This document shows, piece by piece, positions 8,609-17,085 of a DNA stretch of 64,000 bases. Origin of the DNA: Niabella agricola. Its GTDB lineage: Bacteria > Bacteroidota > Bacteroidia > Chitinophagales > Chitinophagaceae. Below the pieces are notes generated by a model. That model searched no databases, was not told the origin of the DNA, and worked only from the letters and a program-made list of their open reading frames with translations. Every line of letters starts with the position of its first letter. Within the stretch, counting starts at the first letter, position 1. Made by a program: the position numbers and the translations under genes. The DNA lies in NCBI RefSeq assembly GCF_021538615.1, contig NZ_JAJHIZ010000002.1, positions 868,001 through 932,000 on the forward strand, given 5' to 3'.

Positions 8609-9121
8609 TCATTTTTTCTTTAACACCTTCAATGCCCTGCTGCGTACACCCGGTGAAGCGTTGGGCAGCGCAAATTCCAAGGCTGTTTTCAATTCGGGTA
8701 ATATTTCCGGGTAACGGTCCGTCATACGGGAGAGGATGCCAATGGCAAAGGCACGGGAGGCGATCGTTTCCTCCGGATCTTCCAGTATGCGGAAACAGCT
8801 ATCCATGACCGGACCATGAAATTTTTTGGGTGTTTCCGGGCCCTGATCCATCAAACGCAGGATATTCCTTTTTACAGCGGCCGGTTGTGCCGGATCATTC
8901 AATAGCTGGATGATCTTCCCGTAGTGCGGTGTAATTAGCTCCGGATGACGGATGACGCAGTAGCTCAGGGGCCAGGCGGCCCGCTGTACCACGCGGGGTT
9001 CGCCCTTTGAAAAAAGCCCGAACAACTGATCAAACCGCTTTTGATTGGCACCGATCCATTCAACAATTGCAGCAACGGTTTCTTTTTTTATGGCTGCCGT
9101 GAAGATAACCGGTAGATTCAT
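8609..9121 (-). CDS. Small HEAT-repeat-like protein
   Basis: 170 residues with no signal peptide, almost entirely predicted alpha-helix. Repeated helix pairs with HEAT-like spacing are visible (PRVVQRAAWPLSYCVIRHPE, QPAAVKRNILRLMDQG, ASRAFAIGILSRMTDRYPE, ALPNASPGVRSRALKVLKKK). Such solenoids usually act as protein- or nucleic-acid-binding scaffolds; no catalytic motif is seen. DNA alkylation repair (AlkD-like) folds are made of similar repeats, but the active-site residues of AlkD cannot be placed here, so I do not assign that role. It lies 61 bp downstream of the Bax-inhibitor gene with a terminator between them, so it is probably transcribed separately or by read-through. Confidence 0.65.
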   Translation of the reverse strand: MNLPVIFTAAIKKETVAAIVEWIGANQKRFDQLFGLFSKGEPRVVQRAAWPLSYCVIRHPELITPHYGKIIQLLNDPAQPAAVKRNILRLMDQGPETPKKFHGPVMDSCFRILEDPEETIASRAFAIGILSRMTDRYPEILPELKTALEFALPNASPGVRSRALKVLKKK

Positions 9122-9134
9122 AAAAGCTGGTTAA

Positions 9135-9161
9135 AAGAAAAAAGCCGGGAAAACCGGCTTT
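9135..9161 (-). terminator. Rho-independent terminator after the Bax-inhibitor-1 gene
   Basis: A perfect 8-bp stem (9141-9148 with 9154-9161, AAAGCCGG/CCGGCTTT) has a 5-nt loop. Reading the minus strand, it is followed by a T-rich tract. It lies just downstream of the stop at 9183. Confidence 0.75.
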
Positions 9162-9182
9162 CAAAAATAAGATTTAAATTGT

Positions 9183-9920
9183 TTAGTTTCTTCTTCCAAA
9201 CAAACGCAGCAGCATCAGGAACAGGTTGATAAAATCCAGGTAAAGACTTAAAGCACCCATGATGGCCAGCTTCTTTACATCACCTGCAATCACGTTGCCT
9301 TCCTCATCAATTCCTTCACCAATCCGTTTTAATTTCTGCACATCGTATGCGGTTAAACCGGTAAACACGATTACCCCGATAAAGCTGATGATATACCCCA
9401 TAGAATCGCTTTTGAGGAAAATGTTCACGATGGAGGCAATGATGATACCGATCAGTCCCATCATCATGATACGTCCCATGGAAGTAAGATCTTGCTTGGT
9501 GGTATAACCCATTACGGCCATGATCCCAAACATCAGCGCTGCGGTAAGGAAACAGCCAAAGACAGAAGTAGTGGTATAAACCAGTAAAATAAAACTAAAA
9601 CTGATCCCGTTTATAGCAGAATAAATCAGCAGTAATGCCATTAAAACAGGCGCAGAAAGCCGGTTGAAGGCAAAGGACATCAATAAAACAAATCCGAGTG
9701 GCGCAAATACAATTGCATAAAATAAGAGCTTATTGGATATAATCGGGGCGATGTATTGCTCTGGATCGCTCGCAAAAAAATAGGCCACTACGGCAGTAAT
9801 CCCCAATGCTACGAACATATAGGTAAATACATTGGCGAGGAAGGAGCGCGACCGGGAGCCTACCGCTTCGTTCCTGGAAAAAATACTGTCTGGTGTACTT
9901 CTTGAATAATTGTCTTCCAT
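9183..9920 (-). CDS. Bax inhibitor-1 / YccA family membrane protein
   Basis: 245 residues with seven hydrophobic segments after a hydrophilic N-terminus of about 25 residues, the typical BI-1 (TMBIM) layout. Diagnostic stretches are NVFTYMFVALGITAVVAYF, GISFSFILLVYT, VFTGLTAYDVQKLK and ALSLYLDFINLFLMLLRLFG. The AYDVQKLK segment and the Asp in LYLDFINLF are highly conserved in the family, where acidic residues gate pH-sensitive calcium leak. Bacterial homologues bind FtsH (YccA) or act in ion homeostasis. It is monocistronic here: a terminator follows and the adjacent antiporter gene is separated by a 380-bp gap. Confidence 0.9.
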   Translation of the reverse strand: MEDNYSRSTPDSIFSRNEAVGSRSRSFLANVFTYMFVALGITAVVAYFFASDPEQYIAPIISNKLLFYAIVFAPLGFVLLMSFAFNRLSAPVLMALLLIYSAINGISFSFILLVYTTTSVFGCFLTAALMFGIMAVMGYTTKQDLTSMGRIMMMGLIGIIIASIVNIFLKSDSMGYIISFIGVIVFTGLTAYDVQKLKRIGEGIDEEGNVIAGDVKKLAIMGALSLYLDFINLFLMLLRLFGRRN

Positions 9921-10300
9921 TGTTTTGTCAATTTGTACGTGAAAATAAACGAAAAAAGCTAGTTTACAAAAGATTGGATCGTTAAAATATAACCAATCAA
10001 CCCTTTATTGAGAATCTCCGGAGTCATCAACAAAAAAAATCCGGAAAAGTTCCCGGCTCCTTTAGAAAAACGGTTCCAGGTTTAAAATTTGAGATTGGAT
10101 CCGTTTTATACCTGATGTGTTTCCAGGGATTTAAAGTTCAACGTTTAACGTTCAAAGTCGGATTCGTTCTTACGCCCTGATGTGCTTTTGTTCTCATTTC
10201 TGATCTCTGATTTCTGATAACCAATTGCTGACGATACTCCATCAGGATACATGACATCAGACAGGAACACTATCCACATTCTCACATTTTCAAATGATTC
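9921..10300. repeat. Gap with family C degenerate intergenic repeat
   Basis: There is no gene in these 380 bp. From about 10080 to 10300 it holds a block containing AGTTCAACGTTTAACGTTCAAAG, CTGATCTCTGATTTCTGAT and ACATTCTCACATTTTCAAATG. The last is the complement of the TTTGAAAATGTG phrases found at 34.3, 36.2, 49.9 and 61.6 kb. A possible BI-1 promoter on the minus strand has TTTG, 19 bp, then TATTTTCA (weak -7), about 20-50 nt upstream of its ATG. Confidence 0.5.
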
Positions 10301-11719
10301 CTATGACGCTCTAAACAGTTTCTGGATCCGGTTCAGCGCCGGCCCGGTCATCAGGGTTGTAGACAGGGCCATGATCACCAGGATAGTAAAAATTTCTCTT
10401 GAAATTACCCCCAGGTCATACCCGATATTGAGTACCACCAGCTCTGTCAAACCACGGGTATTCATCAGGGCTCCCAACTGGAGGCTTTCGCTCCAGGACT
10501 GACCGGTAAACCGCGCCGCAGCAGCGCTGGCACCAAACTTGGCAATTACGGCAATAATCAGCACAATAATACAGATGCTCCAGAGCGCGGCATTATTCAG
10601 TAACGCAATCTGTGTTTTCAACCCTGTAGAAACAAAAAACAGGGGCAGGAGCAGGAGCAGGGCCACGCTTTCGATCTTTTCAATCAGTTGCGTGCGAAAC
10701 TCCATATCCGCCGGCATCACCATACCGGCTACAAAGGCGCCAAACAGGGCATGGATACCGATGGCATCGGTAAGATAGGCAGAGGCGATCAGGATGATCA
10801 TGCATACAGCGATAAAAGGAACCGTTAGCCGGTTGTTTACCTTCCGGTAGTAGTTGCCCATAAGCGGACGTATCACTTTTATCATCACCAGGATATAGGC
10901 AATGGACAGCAGGATCGTGTAGAGGGCGCTCCAGGCAGATCCGGCTTTGACTACTGCGATCACCAATGCCAGGATACACCAGGCCGTAACATCGTCGGCA
11001 GCGGCACAGGTAATGGCCAGCACACCGAGGTTTGTTTTTGAGAGGTTCCGTTCCTGTATGATCCGGGCCAGCACGGGAAAAGCAGTAATGCTTAGCGAAA
11101 TGCCGATAAACAAGGCATAAGAAATAAACTGTACACCCGTAGGTGCAAATTGCTGATAAGTAAAATAAGCAGTAGCCACGCCCAGCGTAAAAGGCACAAT
11201 AATACTGGTGTGACTGATCATTACCGCTGCATTGGTTTTTCCCCGCAACATAGACAGATCCAGTTCCAGTCCTACAATGAACATGAACAGTACCAGGCCA
11301 ATCTGGCTGAGCAGGTTGAGGTTGCCCAGCGACTGTGGCGGAAAAACAAAGGCCGATACTTCGGGGAAATAATAGCCCAGGAACGAGGCGCCCAACAGGA
11401 TGCCCGCGGCCATTTCACCGATCACGCGGGGTTGTTTAAGCTTTTTAAACAGAAAGCCCATTAATGATCCCACCAGCAGGATCACAAAGATCTGCAATAG
11501 GAGGATAGCCAGCGGTTCCCGGATATTGTGCCGCAGCACCGCGGTAAACGGAATCCCCAATGCCGGCTTGCTTTCGATAATGGATTTAATATTTTTTTGC
11601 GATTGTAACTGGTTACCCATCGTCAGGATCCACCAGATAATCGCAATAGCTCCGGCAATTGTTAACACATAAAAAAGAAGGTTCCTGTATCGTTGCATGG
11701 GGGGATATTTCCTCCGCAA
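10301..11719 (-). CDS. CPA2 (Kef-type) cation:proton antiporter
   Basis: 472 residues. One N-terminal helix (LLFYVLTIAGAIAIIWWIL) and a linker precede a Na_H_Exchanger domain of about 12 helices starting near residue 70. Typical CPA2 sequence is seen: IGEMAAGILLGASFLG, QIGLVLFMFIVGLELD, SITAFPVLARIIQE, AADDVTAWCILA, HALFGAFVAGMVMP, LMNTRGLTELVVLNIG. The conserved Asp pair in ITCAAADDVTAW fits the ion-binding unwound helix of these exchangers. No C-terminal RCK/TrkA domain is present, so it would be a core transporter without a cytosolic nucleotide sensor. Gaps of more than 360 bp flank it, suggesting a single-gene unit. Confidence 0.9.
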   Translation of the reverse strand: MRRKYPPMQRYRNLLFYVLTIAGAIAIIWWILTMGNQLQSQKNIKSIIESKPALGIPFTAVLRHNIREPLAILLLQIFVILLVGSLMGFLFKKLKQPRVIGEMAAGILLGASFLGYYFPEVSAFVFPPQSLGNLNLLSQIGLVLFMFIVGLELDLSMLRGKTNAAVMISHTSIIVPFTLGVATAYFTYQQFAPTGVQFISYALFIGISLSITAFPVLARIIQERNLSKTNLGVLAITCAAADDVTAWCILALVIAVVKAGSAWSALYTILLSIAYILVMIKVIRPLMGNYYRKVNNRLTVPFIAVCMIILIASAYLTDAIGIHALFGAFVAGMVMPADMEFRTQLIEKIESVALLLLLPLFFVSTGLKTQIALLNNAALWSICIIVLIIAVIAKFGASAAAARFTGQSWSESLQLGALMNTRGLTELVVLNIGYDLGVISREIFTILVIMALSTTLMTGPALNRIQKLFRAS

Positions 11720-12083
11720 GATATCCTGTTTCTTTTTAATGCAACGATTATTTTTATGTTGATACCCCGGTACGGTTACTGAGGCGCTGAAGCACTGAAT
11801 GCTGTTATATGTTTTCGGACTCCAGCGGAAGTGTAGTCCTTAAAAGGGGAAGTGCTGTTCTGCCTGGTATGGGATAATCTGTCTTCTAAGCAGGGTCTCT
11901 CGCAGAGGACCCCCGCGCCGGATACGGCCGCTGTGGAGTGGCGCATCGGATCCCGTTATATACTCCCTGCCCCGGCAGAAGCGTTGTCCTTAAAAGGATT
12001 ACTGTTCAGCCTGATATTGGGGTGACCTGAAAAATAAAACCCTGCGCTCATGCAGGGCTTATCAATATTCAATAGTGGTGGAT
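11720..12083. other. Gene-free gap with an imperfect duplicated segment
   Basis: This 364-bp interval holds no credible ORF. Two segments about 150 bp apart (11819-11880 and 11972-12032) share CGGAAG/CAGAAG, G[TA]CCTTAAAAGG, CTGTTC and the end TGACCTG/ATAATCTG with roughly even spacing, which indicates an old duplication. The terminator of the downstream minus-strand gene lies at its right end. Confidence 0.45.
12030..12057 (-). terminator. Rho-independent terminator of the His-rich protein gene
   Basis: A 6-bp stem (12040-12045 with 12052-12057, CCCTGC/GCAGGG) has a 6-nt loop. On the minus strand it is followed by a TTTTATTTTTC tract. It lies about 27 bp after the stop at 12084. Confidence 0.7.
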
Positions 12084-12848
12084 CTATCCATGATGATGGA
12101 TGTGTTGTTGTACCGGAGTACCATGAACCGCATCTTTTACATCCAGCGTGAAGTCGGCCGTATATACAGTACCATCTACATTAAACTGAATCCATATCCG
12201 GTAATTGCCGGCTTTTTCAAATTGCGTATGCGCCACCACCGGAACATCCGTACCTGCCTGCGGGTGAATATGCAGGAAGTCCTTATCATCCCGGTGAATG
12301 AGGATCAGGTGTGCCACGGCGCCCAGATACGGCGATAAAGCTCCTGCATGCAACTGTTTTCCTTCACGCTCGATCCGGAAGGGCAGGTGTAAGGATGCTC
12401 CGGTGTACAAGGGTGCGGAAAGATCGATAGAAATAGTAAAGTCACCGGTAGTTGCCGTTAATTTTTCACTTCCCGCTGCCACCAGGTGCTGGCTGTTGCC
12501 TGAAACCTGCAGTGCTATTTTATCTACGACCGGCAATGCCCCCTCCGGCTGGTAATCCGCATACAACAGGTAATTGCCAGCGGCTGGAAAAGTAACCCTT
12601 ACTGTATAACTGCCATCTGCCTGCAACACCGGATGCAGGTGCCGGAACCAGGTAAGCGCTTCATTCAGCACGATCAGGTGGAATGCGGCTTCGTGTTGTG
12701 GCACCAATGTTACAGGACCGCCGGATCCTGCACGACGGACCGGTTTAAATGAAAGCAATATTGCCTTATCTGCAGTAACTGTTTCGGGTGCTGTTAACAG
12801 ATGCATTTGTATACCGGATCCGGAAAGGGGATGGGAAAGATGATTCAT
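12084..12848 (-). CDS. Uncharacterised protein with duplicated His-containing beta domain, near copper genes
   Basis: 254 residues with no recognisable signal peptide. Two halves repeat the same pattern: residues ~50-105 carry FHLIVLNEALTWFRHLHP then AAGNYLLYADYQP, and residues ~175-235 carry AHLILIHRDDKDFLHIHP then KAGNYRIWIQFN. Each half looks like an Ig-like/YtkA-like beta sandwich with an H-x-HP motif. The protein ends in a His cluster (QHIHHHG). I recognise no named family with certainty. Its position 128 bp downstream of the two-HMA chaperone and CopA genes, on the same strand, suggests a metal-related role; the paired HLHP/HIHP motifs and His tail could bind copper. A terminator follows the gene. 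Confidence 0.7.
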   Translation of the reverse strand: MNHLSHPLSGSGIQMHLLTAPETVTADKAILLSFKPVRRAGSGGPVTLVPQHEAAFHLIVLNEALTWFRHLHPVLQADGSYTVRVTFPAAGNYLLYADYQPEGALPVVDKIALQVSGNSQHLVAAGSEKLTATTGDFTISIDLSAPLYTGASLHLPFRIEREGKQLHAGALSPYLGAVAHLILIHRDDKDFLHIHPQAGTDVPVVAHTQFEKAGNYRIWIQFNVDGTVYTADFTLDVKDAVHGTPVQQHIHHHG

Positions 12849-12976
12849 ATGTTCTTTATATCGGTTTAAGATGCTGTTTAAGGAATATTCTGAAAACCAT
12901 TAGGAAGTTAAGGTATCATGAAGATCATACAGAACAAACTGTGTTTAATGTCTTAATGGCTTCAGAATGTCAACTG

Positions 12977-13414
12977 CTATAAAACGGGCTCAATCTTAAA
13001 GCCGGCGTTTTTAACGGTGTTGATAACGTCTTCAGGGGTGGCGCCGGCAGTTTTTACGGTAAGAATCTTGTCCTTGCTCAGCGTATCTACATGCCACTCG
13101 GCAATGCCATTGTTGCCATCCAGCGCCGGTCTTACAGATGCCACACAGCCGCCGCAGTTGATATTTGTTTTAAACTGAAGGGCCGCGCCTGGCTGCGGGT
13201 CGTTTCCGGATGCAATGCCTGCCACTGTATAGCCGGCTTTTTCAATTGCCGCGGTAACAACGGACTGCTGTTGCGCGTCATTTACTGCTACGGTTGCCTG
13301 GCCCGCTGTTATTCCATTTACATGTATACCTTCTATGTTGCTAAGCGCGTTTTGAACACGTACCTGGCAATGGGCACTCTGCATATCGGGAATGGAGATC
13401 TGAATTGTTTTCAT
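12977..13414 (-). CDS. Two-domain HMA metallochaperone, first domain with Ser in place of a Cys
   Basis: 145 residues forming two consecutive heavy-metal-associated (ferredoxin-fold) domains, about residues 1-66 and 78-145. Domain 2 has a canonical metal loop, C87-G-G-C90. Domain 1 reads DMQSAHC, where Ser13 replaces the first Cys of the usual MxCxxC motif, leaving His15 and Cys16. It would hand copper(I), or a similar soft metal, to the ATPase encoded 87 bp upstream on the same strand. The ATPase's own first HMA domain shows the same S-x-H-C pattern, so the substitution is probably selected rather than random decay (inference). Confidence 0.85.
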   Translation of the reverse strand: MKTIQISIPDMQSAHCQVRVQNALSNIEGIHVNGITAGQATVAVNDAQQQSVVTAAIEKAGYTVAGIASGNDPQPGAALQFKTNINCGGCVASVRPALDGNNGIAEWHVDTLSKDKILTVKTAGATPEDVINTVKNAGFKIEPVL

Positions 13415-13501
13415 GTGTATTATTTTTTACTGTTTAGATTACAAATTTCGTTTAAACCTACTGCCGGACTGTTACATCATTCCGGGGTATTCTTACATGT
13501 T

Positions 13502-15916
13502 TTACCGTTTCCATTTAAGGCGCAAACTATTGGTGACCACGCTTACGCTGCTCAGTGCCATTGCAGCCCCGGCAATCATGGGATTGAGCAGGAACCCGTT
13601 GATAGGGTACAGGATGCCTGCTGCCACCGGAATGCCGATTATATTGTAGATAAAGGCCCAGAACAGGTTCTGGCGGATGGTGGCTACCGTTTGCCGGGAT
13701 AATTGAATGGCCTCCGGGATCTTATTCAGGTCGGAAGAAATAATGGTCATCTTCGCCACATCCATTGCGATATCGCTGCCTTTACCCATGGCAATGCTTA
13801 CATCTGCCTGGGCCAATGCGGTACTATCATTGATGCCGTCACCCACCATGGCTACGGTTTTACCTGCGGCCTGTAACTGCTTTACAAAAGCGGCTTTCTG
13901 TTCGGGTAGTACTTCTGCCTTATAGGCGCCGATACCGGTTTGCCGGGCAATGGCGGCGGCGGTTGCTTCATTGTCGCCCGTTAGCATGTATACCTCGATA
14001 CCGGCCTGCTTTAAAGTCTGTATGGCCTGCCGGGATGAATGCTTGATCTGGTCGGCAATGGCAAATACGCCCAGAGCCTGTTGTGCATCGGCAAACCAGA
14101 TCACGGTTTTGGATGCATTGCTCCATTGTTGCGCCTTTTCCTGCAACGCAGGATCGATCCGGATTCCTTTTTCACCCAGCAACCGGCGGTTGCCGGCGTA
14201 GTAGACGGCGCCTCCGGCCCGGGCACTGGCGCCGCGGCCGGTTAAACTTTCAAAATCGGTGATCGCGGTGGTGGACAAATCTCCGAAGTGTTTTACCACG
14301 GCTTCTGCAAGCGGATGCTCCGATTGCTTTTCAATACTGTAGAAGATCTGTTGTACAGCTGCTGCCTCATTTTGCCAGTAACTGTCGGTAACCATCGGCT
14401 TTCCCTCCGTGATGGTACCGGTTTTGTCCAGTACCACGGCATTCACTTTTTTGGCCAGTTCCAGGCTTACCGCGTCTTTGATCAAGATCCCTTTTTCTGC
14501 GCCTTTGCCAATACCCACCATGATTGCAGTAGGAGTGGCTAATCCCAGCGCACAGGGACATGCGATCACCAGCACGGTTGCAAAGGCGATCAGTCCCTGT
14601 GTAAAGCCGTTATCGCCGCCCAGTACAATCCAGCTTGCAAAGGCCAGGATGGCGATCCCGATCACCACCGGTACAAAGATGCCGGCAATTTTATCAACCA
14701 GTTTCTGCACCGGGGCCTTGCTGCCCTGGGCTTCCTGTACCATACGGATGATCTGGGCCAGCATGGTTTCGGACCCTACTTTATCGGCTCGGAACCGGAA
14801 GCTGCCTTTTTGATTAATGGTGCCGGCGAATACAGCATCCTTTTCGTTTTTTAATACCGGCACCGGCTCCCCGCTCAGCATGCTTTCATCAACGTAAGAA
14901 CTTCCTGCTGTAACCATGCCGTCTACGGCTATTTTATCACCAGGCTTCACCAGGATGATGTCGTCCTTATGTACATTCTCAATAGACTGTATTTCTTCCC
15001 GGCCATCGGTACGGATGATAGTGACGGTTTGCGGCTGTAATCCCATTAGCTTTTTAATCGCTGAAGATGTATTTCCTTTTGCTTTTTCTTCGAGCAGTTT
15101 CCCAAGGAGAATAAATGTAACGATCACCGCTGCGGCCTCAAAATATACATGGCCATGCAATCCGCGGTTATGCCAGAACGAAGGGAACAGCGTATTGAAT
15201 ACACTGAACAGGTACGCCGTCCCCGAACCGAGGGCTACCAATGTATCCATATTGGCGGAACGGTGGCGGGCTTGTTTCCATGCGTTGATAAAGAAATCCT
15301 TTCCAAAATAAAGTACCACGGGTGTGGAAAGTACCCACATGATCTCATTGGCATAGTTGATGTCCATAAAAAACATACCGATGATCACCAGTGGAACCGT
15401 AATCAGGGCCGACCACAGGGTTTTCTTTTTAAGCACATTGAATTTCTGCTGGTGGATGGCTTCCAGTGTTTCGGATTCTTTTGCTGCGCTTTCGATCAGC
15501 AGGTCATACCCGATCGACTGCACCGCTTTTTGCATAGCGGCCGTGTCCGTAATATTGGGCAGATATTCTACCGCTACGGAAGTGGTGGCAAAATTTACCG
15601 AAGCCGACACGATCCCCGGCTGGCTTTTTAGCATGCTTTCAACGCTGATGGCGCAGGAAGCACAGGTCATGTCCAGTACCGGGATATTCTTTTTTACAGT
15701 GGGCACATCGTAGCCGAGATCCCGGATGGCCGATACGGCTTTGGCCACCACTTCATTTTCATCGGTGGTGATCAGTGCGCGGCGGTTGTTCAGCTCCACT
15801 TTATGTGCTGCAATACCCCCTACCTTGTCCAGCCCTTTATCTACAATAAGAGCACAGTGTTCGCTTTCTACCCCTTCCAGCGGGATGGCTATTGCATTTA
15901 ACGGATCGGTTGTCAT
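13502..15916 (-). CDS. copA: Copper-translocating P1B-type ATPase
   Basis: 804 residues. Two N-terminal HMA domains come first: one with the degenerate loop S18-E-H-C21, one canonical (MTC85ASC88). They are followed by eight membrane helices and the catalytic domains. The ion-path CPC is C453-P-C455, the phosphorylated Asp is D497 in DKTGTITEGKP, and the family-specific HP is in SEHPLAEAV. TGDNEATAAAIA and VGDGINDSTALAQADVSIA complete the P-type set, and SGEP gives the actuator loop. It exports Cu(I) from the cytoplasm using ATP. It is first in a leftward cluster with the two-HMA chaperone and the His-rich protein. A promoter-like GAACTTTGCA lies about 25-35 nt upstream on the minus strand. 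Confidence 0.95.
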   Translation of the reverse strand: MTTDPLNAIAIPLEGVESEHCALIVDKGLDKVGGIAAHKVELNNRRALITTDENEVVAKAVSAIRDLGYDVPTVKKNIPVLDMTCASCAISVESMLKSQPGIVSASVNFATTSVAVEYLPNITDTAAMQKAVQSIGYDLLIESAAKESETLEAIHQQKFNVLKKKTLWSALITVPLVIIGMFFMDINYANEIMWVLSTPVVLYFGKDFFINAWKQARHRSANMDTLVALGSGTAYLFSVFNTLFPSFWHNRGLHGHVYFEAAAVIVTFILLGKLLEEKAKGNTSSAIKKLMGLQPQTVTIIRTDGREEIQSIENVHKDDIILVKPGDKIAVDGMVTAGSSYVDESMLSGEPVPVLKNEKDAVFAGTINQKGSFRFRADKVGSETMLAQIIRMVQEAQGSKAPVQKLVDKIAGIFVPVVIGIAILAFASWIVLGGDNGFTQGLIAFATVLVIACPCALGLATPTAIMVGIGKGAEKGILIKDAVSLELAKKVNAVVLDKTGTITEGKPMVTDSYWQNEAAAVQQIFYSIEKQSEHPLAEAVVKHFGDLSTTAITDFESLTGRGASARAGGAVYYAGNRRLLGEKGIRIDPALQEKAQQWSNASKTVIWFADAQQALGVFAIADQIKHSSRQAIQTLKQAGIEVYMLTGDNEATAAAIARQTGIGAYKAEVLPEQKAAFVKQLQAAGKTVAMVGDGINDSTALAQADVSIAMGKGSDIAMDVAKMTIISSDLNKIPEAIQLSRQTVATIRQNLFWAFIYNIIGIPVAAGILYPINGFLLNPMIAGAAMALSSVSVVTNSLRLKWKR

Positions 15917-16186
15917 AAATAAATCATTTTATAATTCTCTGCAAAGTTCGCCCAGGTATCCGGCGGCAGTGTTACACAATTATGGAATTGGTTTATATAT
16001 TTCCGGGCGTTTGTTTGGTTGCCGCTGAAACATTGAGTTTGGGTATCCGGTATTTTGTCAAGATTTCACTGGCAACAGGTAGCCGCAATAAATATCTGTG
16101 TTCCTGTATTGCAGTGGCAAACCACTTAACCTGGATTAAGCCCGGAACAAAAGAAATGATGTAGCTTGCCGTTTAAATAAAGGCGC

Positions 16187-16846
16187 ATGAAATACAGACT
16201 CGAAAAACCGCTAAATGCCGCCATCGGCACGGAGAAGTACCAATGTACCATTACCTGGCGTAACGGTGGTTTTATTGCAGATGAACCCCTAAGCCAGGGA
16301 GGCGGGGACAGCGGCCCCGACCCTTATACCTTATTGCTTTCCTCGCTGGCATCCTGCACACTGATCACCCTGCGTATGTATATCGACCGCAAAGGCTGGG
16401 ACGTGCCGGAGATCCGTGTTAACACAAATTTATACAGTGAAATAAAGGAGGGCAATACCATCACGGTCATCGACCGTGATATTTATTTTCCTCAACCTGT
16501 ACCCGATGACCAGGTACAGCGCCTGCAGGATATTGCAAGGGCTTGCCCGATCTCCAAGATCCTGGAAAACCAGGTTAGGGTGCGCACGTTTATGCGGCGG
16601 GACCCCGAAACAGCGAAAAGGATTGTTTACCGGAATGAAGCAGTTGCGGTGGTTTGGCGCCCTGAATTATGCCAGCACGCCACGCGTTGCTGGAAGGAGC
16701 TGCCCCAGGTATTCCGGCCAAAGGAAAAAAAGTGGGTAGATGTGGATGGTGCTTCGGCTGCGCAGATTGTTGAGCAGGTTCGTCGCTGTCCCAGTGGCGC
16801 GCTGGCCGTGGAATGGACCGAAAAAGATGCGGACACAGCGCTGTAG
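16187..16846 (+). CDS. OsmC-like domain fused to a mono-cluster ferredoxin domain
   Basis: 219 residues. Residues ~1-140 are OsmC/Ohr-like (GGGDSGPDPYTLLLSSLASCTLITLRMYIDRKGW, with the conserved Cys in SLASC, and DIARACPISKILEN with the second family Cys). Residues ~150-212 form a Fer4_19/DUF1271-type domain with three Cys visible (PELCQHATRCW and VRRCPSGAL). OsmC proteins reduce organic hydroperoxides through the Cys pair; the ferredoxin-like half may bind an Fe-S cluster and supply electrons. It is transcribed away from copA across a 270-bp gap, with no partner gene. The fusion is in frame, with no sign of a frameshift. Confidence 0.85.
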   Translation: MKYRLEKPLNAAIGTEKYQCTITWRNGGFIADEPLSQGGGDSGPDPYTLLLSSLASCTLITLRMYIDRKGWDVPEIRVNTNLYSEIKEGNTITVIDRDIYFPQPVPDDQVQRLQDIARACPISKILENQVRVRTFMRRDPETAKRIVYRNEAVAVVWRPELCQHATRCWKELPQVFRPKEKKWVDVDGASAAQIVEQVRRCPSGALAVEWTEKDADTAL

Positions 16847-16939
16847 GAATCTTGGGGGCTGTTTTGCAGTTCGGTAATCTTAGAATACGCAAAGGGGATC
16901 CGCAGCGCACGCAATGGGCGTTGAACTATGTCGCCCTAT

Positions 16940-16984
16940 CGCTTAACGAACGTTGCGAGCCCCCTTGCGGCCTTAGCGTTTAAA
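16940..16984 (-). repeat. Family B repeat, diverged copy
   Basis: Read on the minus strand, it aligns base for base, with about 70-75% agreement by eye, with the element at 8260-8303: TTTAA[AC]CGC[TA]AAG, then CGCAAGGG, then TCGCAA and GTTCG[TC]TAAG. It lies in the 239-bp gap downstream of the OsmC-ferredoxin gene. Confidence 0.55.
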
Positions 16985-17085
16985 AGCGTTTCCAGACCTG
17001 GAAGTTCGATATACCATGTTATAAAATATTTAAATTGAAAAGTATTTTTTTGCAAAACAGCCGGAAGAATTAATTTTACGCCTTT

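Noticed and set aside
15982..16164. 60-codon plus-strand ORF between copA and the OsmC-ferredoxin gene
   Set aside because: No family, no promoter, and it lies in the expected promoter region.
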